From assembly GCA_014360905.1 (NCBI GenBank), contig JACIWW010000017.1, positions 1 through 63,254 on the forward strand: a DNA stretch of 63,254 bases, written 5' to 3'. Numbering within the stretch: the first letter of the stretch is position 1; every line of letters starts with the position of its first letter. Source of the stretch: Chloroflexota bacterium (GTDB lineage Bacteria; Chloroflexota; Anaerolineae; UBA2200). A program made the translations under genes and the position numbers. Of the stretch, positions 59,961 to 63,254 are shown one piece after another. The notes under the pieces were generated by a model. The model did not search any database. It worked only from the letters and a program-made list of their open reading frames with translations, and had not been told where the DNA came from.

Positions 59961-61929
59961 TAAAAAAGGCGCGTAGCGGGCTGCCCTCGCGCAAGTAGAC
60001 AGGGATGCGCTCCAACGGCGCGTCCGCCCGCACCCATTGCCCGCCGGTCCAAACCTGCCCCGTCCAAGCATCCATCCACGCGGTACCAGCAGGCAAGTAC
60101 ACCTCACGCTCCCGTGCGCCCTGATGCAGCACCGGAGCAACCAGAATCTCCGGACCAAACAGGAATGCATCGTCTACCGCGCGGCAGTTCTCGTCGGACA
60201 TGAAGTCGAAGAAGAGCGGACGCATCAGGGGTATCCCGCGCTCATGCACGACTCGCGCTTGCTCCAGGATGTAGGGGCGCAACCGTTCGCGCAGCAGGAG
60301 ATATTCCTTGAGGATGGCGTAAACATCCTCGCCGAAGGACCAGACCTCATTGGGGGCACCGCAAGTAGCGCTCTCCGCAGGCGAACGCCATCCATGCAGG
60401 CGAAAGAGAGGGCAAAAACAACCGTACTGGAACCAGCGCACGACCAGTTCGCGGAAATAGGACGAGGTGATATCCCCACCAATGAACCCGCCGATGTCTG
60501 TCGACCACCACGGTATGCCGCTCAGCCCCATGTTCAAACCCGCCCTGACCTGCACTTGCAGGGATTCAAAGGTGGAAGCGATGTCCCCAGACCACACAGC
60601 AGCGCCATAGCGCTGGCTACCAGCCCATGCCGAACGGCACAGCAAGACCACCTCCTCCTCCTCGCCTGCCGCTTTCATTCCTTCGTAAAAGCCTTGCTGA
60701 TGCAACAAGGGGTAAAGGTTGCCCACCTCCAATCCATTGCCCAGGAAGTAGCGCAAATTCCCGTGGTCTTGGGGGTAGATCTCGGGCTCGCAAGCATCCA
60801 GCCACCAGACCTTGACCCCAAAGCGATAATAGTTCTGCTTCATCTGTGCCCACAAATAGCATCGGGCTTCTGGGTTGGTGGCATCATAGAAATGGAGGTA
60901 GAGCGGGTCTTGGGGCGTAACCCACAGGATGGAATGCGCATCTACGCCCTTCTCGGTGCGGATCAGTAATCCCCGTTTGTGCATCTCCTGGAAGTTCTGG
61001 CTCTGCACGGTAACCGCCGGCCATACCGAGACCATGAGTTTCACTCCCAGCGCATCCAGTTCACGCACCATTCCAGCCGGGTCTGGAAAGTAGCGCTCAT
61101 CGAATCTCCAATCGCCCATAGCGGGGGTGTGAATCATGTCGAGCGCGATAACTGAGAGAGGCAAATTGCGCCGTTTGTACTCACGGGCGACTTCCAGCAG
61201 TTCCTCCTGCGTCCGATAGCGATACTTGCTCTGCCAAAAGCCCGTGGCCCAGGCAGGCAGCAGCGGAGGATGACCTGTCAGGTCAGCGTAGCGTTCCAGA
61301 ATCTCGGCATACGAATCGCCGGCGATGACCACATAATCCACCTGGCGAGATGCTTCAGCCACCCAGCGGGTGCCGTTCATGCCCAGTTCTACCCGCCCGA
61401 TGGCAGGGTTGTGCCACAAGAAGCCGTATCCTCGGCTGGAAAGCAAGAAGGGGATGCTGACCTCGCTATTGCGTTGAGTCAACTCGATGACACAGCCCTT
61501 GTGGTTGAGGCGCCCATGGATTTGCTGACCTAGCCCATAGAAGCATTCGTCTTCCTGGGACCTGAAGCGCACTTCAATATGGTAAAGGTCGCCGCTGCGG
61601 GCTTGGTAGGAGCGCACCGGGGGACGGAAGAAAAGCGGCGGTTCTTCCTCCAAGAGCCTGTCGCCTGTCTGCACACGGAAGAAGCCAATATGCCCCTCGG
61701 CCGACATCTCAGCGCAGAGCTTCCCATTGGCGAGCCGCGCCCGATCCTGGTGAATTTCGATATCCACCTCGGTGGACACAGGATCGAGCAGCGCCCAGGA
61801 TTGGTCGAGCACATCGTGCCCTGGCCTGGCACGTACACGCAGGCAGTCCCGCCCCCAGGCTTGGATGCAAACGGTCTCGCGGTCTGACCTCCAGATTAAC
61901 GCATGGCCTTTCTGTTCAAAAGGAATCAA
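59938..61929 (-). CDS. GH31 family glycoside hydrolase (alpha-glucosidase/xylosidase)
   Basis: A 663-residue retaining alpha-glycosidase. The N-terminal beta domain ends in ECFYGLGQQIHGRLNHKG. The barrel has PAWATGFWQSKYRYRTQEEL, VIALDMIHTPAMGDWRFDER, VWWLDACEPEIYP (catalytic nucleophile Asp) and AAVWSGDIASTFESLQVQV (acid/base Asp). The C-terminal region has LMRPLFFDFMSDENC and VAPVLHQGAREREVYLPAGT. Whether it acts on glucosides, xylosides or sulfoquinovosides cannot be told from motifs. TTG start after GGAGGGAG; it overlaps the end of rnhB by 14 bp. Confidence 0.95.
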   Translation of the reverse strand: MIPFEQKGHALIWRSDRETVCIQAWGRDCLRVRARPGHDVLDQSWALLDPVSTEVDIEIHQDRARLANGKLCAEMSAEGHIGFFRVQTGDRLLEEEPPLFFRPPVRSYQARSGDLYHIEVRFRSQEDECFYGLGQQIHGRLNHKGCVIELTQRNSEVSIPFLLSSRGYGFLWHNPAIGRVELGMNGTRWVAEASRQVDYVVIAGDSYAEILERYADLTGHPPLLPAWATGFWQSKYRYRTQEELLEVAREYKRRNLPLSVIALDMIHTPAMGDWRFDERYFPDPAGMVRELDALGVKLMVSVWPAVTVQSQNFQEMHKRGLLIRTEKGVDAHSILWVTPQDPLYLHFYDATNPEARCYLWAQMKQNYYRFGVKVWWLDACEPEIYPQDHGNLRYFLGNGLEVGNLYPLLHQQGFYEGMKAAGEEEEVVLLCRSAWAGSQRYGAAVWSGDIASTFESLQVQVRAGLNMGLSGIPWWSTDIGGFIGGDITSSYFRELVVRWFQYGCFCPLFRLHGWRSPAESATCGAPNEVWSFGEDVYAILKEYLLLRERLRPYILEQARVVHERGIPLMRPLFFDFMSDENCRAVDDAFLFGPEILVAPVLHQGAREREVYLPAGTAWMDAWTGQVWTGGQWVRADAPLERIPVYLREGSPLRAFFITLRGSP

Positions 61930-62569
61930 GACTCCCTCCTACTCTCTTTACAGGAGAAAAGGACCTGCGGTGCGCGGGGCAGGGGCCAAGGCGTTCCAGA
62001 GCAGTGCGATGCGCCACCGTGCCATAGCCTTTGTGCGCGGCAAAGCCATAACCGGGATGATAGGCGTCGAGAGCCACCATCAGCCGATCGCGAAACACCT
62101 TGGCAATGATGGAAGCTGCGGCAATGGATAAGACGTGCGAATCGCCCTTGATCAGGCTCTCGTGTGGTATTCCCGCGTCGGGCAGGCGCACGGCATCTAT
62201 CAGCAGATAATCAGGGGCAAAGGGCAAATTGCGCACCGCCATGAGCATAGCCAGTTTGACTGCTTGAGCAATGCCCCATCGGTCAATGAACCTCGCCGAA
62301 GCGATCCCTATACCAACTCCCAGGGAGATCGAGCAAACCACAGGAAACAGCGCTGCGCGCTGGCGCGGGGTCAGCATTTTGGAATCGCGCACCCCGCACA
62401 ATACCGCACAGAGATCAGCGCGGTCAGGTGGCAGGACAACCGCCGCGGCTACCAACGGCCCAGCCAAAGCACCCCGGCCAACTTCATCGAGGCCAGCCAC
62501 CCAGCGGTAACCTGCCCGCCATAGTTCCTGTTCTCGTGCCAGATCAGGCCAATTCAAACGACCACCCAT
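61916..62569 (-). CDS. rnhB: Ribonuclease HII
   Basis: A 217-residue nuclease that nicks 5' of ribonucleotides in DNA. VAGLDEVGRGALAGPLVAAA contains the first catalytic Asp-Glu (DEVGRG). VRDSKMLTPRQRAALFPVV follows. PDYLLIDAVRLP contains the third acidic residue, and KGDSHVLSIAAASIIAKVFR the fourth. The ATG at 62569 gives the usual short N-terminus; a GTG at 62602 is possible. Confidence 0.95.
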   Translation of the reverse strand: MGGRLNWPDLAREQELWRAGYRWVAGLDEVGRGALAGPLVAAAVVLPPDRADLCAVLCGVRDSKMLTPRQRAALFPVVCSISLGVGIGIASARFIDRWGIAQAVKLAMLMAVRNLPFAPDYLLIDAVRLPDAGIPHESLIKGDSHVLSIAAASIIAKVFRDRLMVALDAYHPGYGFAAHKGYGTVAHRTALERLGPCPAHRRSFSPVKRVGGSLDSF

Positions 62570-62645
62570 TTCCACAAAAGATAGGGCGCAGGTTGATGTC
62601 ACCTACGCCCTTATCCTACCTTCAAAAGCGTGACTTGACTTGCTC

Positions 62646-63050
62646 TTATGCCTCAGTTTCTGATACCTGGGCTTCCTCAGCAGCGGGTTCTTCAGGTCTG
62701 ACAAAGCGCTTATCGCGCAGGCGGGCAGCCTTGCCCCGACGTCCGCGGAGGTAATACAACTGCTTCCGGCGTACGTGCGCATGACGCAGGACTTCTACTT
62801 TCTCCAAGCGGGGCGAAGCCAAGAAGAAGGTTCGTTCCACACCGACACCGTGTGCCGCAATCCGGCGCACGGTAAAACGAGCGTTTGCCCCACTGCCACA
62901 CAAACGCATCACAACGCCTTGGAAAACTTGGATGCGCTCGCGATCTCCTTCCACAATGCGGTTGTGCACGCGGACGGTATCTCCCGAACGCAGAGGCGGG
63001 ATATTGGGATTGGGCTCCCTTGCTGTCAGAGTCTGTATCAAATTGGACAT
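62646..63050 (-). CDS. rplS: 50S ribosomal protein L19
   Basis: A 134-residue protein of the large subunit interface. Conserved parts are [40 protein letters not shown] and [20 protein letters not shown], ending in [20 protein letters not shown]. An acidic tail of about 20 residues ([15 protein letters not shown]) is longer than in E. coli. ATG 63050 fits AAAGGTGG spacing; GTG at 63056 is alternative. Confidence 0.97.
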   Translation of the reverse strand: MSNLIQTLTAREPNPNIPPLRSGDTVRVHNRIVEGDRERIQVFQGVVMRLCGSGANARFTVRRIAAHGVGVERTFFLASPRLEKVEVLRHAHVRRKQLYYLRGRRGKAARLRDKRFVRPEEPAAEEAQVSETEA

Positions 63051-63091
63051 TACCACACCACCTTTCCTATATCCGTTTGCAACGGGTGGCG

Positions 63092-63121
63092 ATTATACCC
63101 TAACTGGGTCAATTGTGTCAA
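63092..63121 (-). promoter_or_regulatory. Promoter of rplS
   Basis: Minus-strand TTGACA (plus 63116-63121) and TATAAT (plus 63092-63097), both perfect matches to the sigma70 consensus, with an 18-bp spacer, 42 bp upstream of the rplS start. Confidence 0.85.
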
Positions 63122-63184
63122 ATCAACGATGCGCTTGCGCCAACAGATCGTTACCAGGTGGTACAGGCGATTTTGACAAAAGGG

Positions 63185-63236
63185 GGTGCTCCTGTGGTAA
63201 AAGAATTGTGGAAACAACTGCACCAGGAGGAGCACC
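63185..63236 (+). promoter_or_regulatory. Hairpin masking a ribosome binding site
   Basis: GGTGCTCCT (63185-63193) pairs with AGGAGCACC (63228-63236). The right arm covers part of AGGAGGAG, the Shine-Dalgarno sequence of the ATG at 63241. A TTGACA at 63173-63178 lies just upstream with a poorer TAAAAG at 19 bp. The structure could limit translation until melted; alternatively the arms are ends of an insertion sequence. Confidence 0.4.
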
Positions 63237-63240
63237 GCCT

Positions 63241-63254
63241 ATGGCCGATCTGGC
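63241..63254 (+). CDS. Start of a gene cut by the window end
   Basis: ATGGCCGATCTGGC begins eight bases after AGGAGGAG and reads MADL before the edge. The strong ribosome site supports a real start, but only four codons are visible, so no function can be given. Confidence 0.35.

Noticed and set aside
60037-60969. 310-codon plus-strand frame opposite GH31
   Set aside because: Antisense shadow without recognisable features.
63050-63235. 61-codon minus-strand frame upstream of rplS
   Set aside because: It covers the rplS promoter and leader, and has no family or start signal.

Overview
The window looks like a piece of a Chloroflexota chromosome, probably an Anaerolineae-like anaerobe or facultative anaerobe. 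This is inferred from gene content, not from a marker tree. It carries butyrate kinase and phosphate butyryltransferase, a four-part 2-oxoacid:ferredoxin oxidoreductase, and a B12-dependent methylmalonyl-CoA module. It also has a paired B12-binding radical SAM gene and its small partner, proline/threonine-rich secreted proteins, and single-copy housekeeping genes (secA, prs, rnhB, rplS, mutM, thyX). No rRNA, tRNA or CRISPR array was seen.

Left edge (1-1.6 kb) is a graveyard: a frameshifted IS701-like transposase, then a PTS EIIA gene broken by a 7-bp duplication and cut off inside an unrelated membrane-protein tail. A plus-strand block follows (1.6-9.6 kb): acyl-CoA dehydrogenase, subtilase, MBL hydrolase, LysM/L,D-transpeptidase, queuosine-salvage hydrolase and DUF763. 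From 9.7 to 17.9 kb, on the minus strand, lie a sugar transferase, a frameshifted secreted glycosidase-like protein, ThiF/MoaD-like genes with butyrate kinase, and mutM with a peptidase and a Trm112-like protein. An MFS transporter, a radical SAM gene with a small membrane protein, and a lipoprotein with clear promoter and terminator come next.

From 21.8 to 28.5 kb is the fermentation/energy block: an MBL hydrolase, the oxidoreductase operon (gamma, GltD-PorD fusion, alpha, beta), a decayed GxxExxY cassette and phosphate butyryltransferase. With butyrate kinase at 14.4-15.5 kb this could oxidise 2-oxoacids to acyl-CoA and harvest ATP by substrate-level phosphorylation. Then come secA, prs, a GNAT acetyltransferase and a phosphatase. 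From 33.8 to 42.3 kb is a propionate/methylmalonyl module: MeaB, split methylmalonyl-CoA mutase, cobalamin adenosyltransferase, biotin carrier, carboxyltransferase and 12S-like subunit. From 42.4 to 52.1 kb are a TPR protein, dCMP deaminase, ThyX, acyl-CoA dehydrogenase, thiolase, an MFS transporter, HIT, the radical SAM pair and YjbQ.

The most unusual region is 52.1-59.3 kb, an accessory/defence island. A cassette-like gene ends inside a 129-bp sequence with the architecture of an integron attC site: GCCTAAC/GTTAGGC ends, long imperfect stem, one extrahelical base. A large restriction-modification gene starts 20 bp after that site. The RM gene carries two in-frame GC-rich palindromic repeats, the second leading directly into a DUF559 nuclease domain lodged in its specificity region, and is split by a 37-bp tandem duplication. 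A degenerate attC-like sequence, an MNT antitoxin gene with only 18 codons of its HEPN partner, and a GmrSD-type DUF262/HNH gene follow. The right end (59.5-63.25 kb) returns to ordinary genes: an NTF2-like protein, GH31 glycosidase, RNase HII and ribosomal protein L19.
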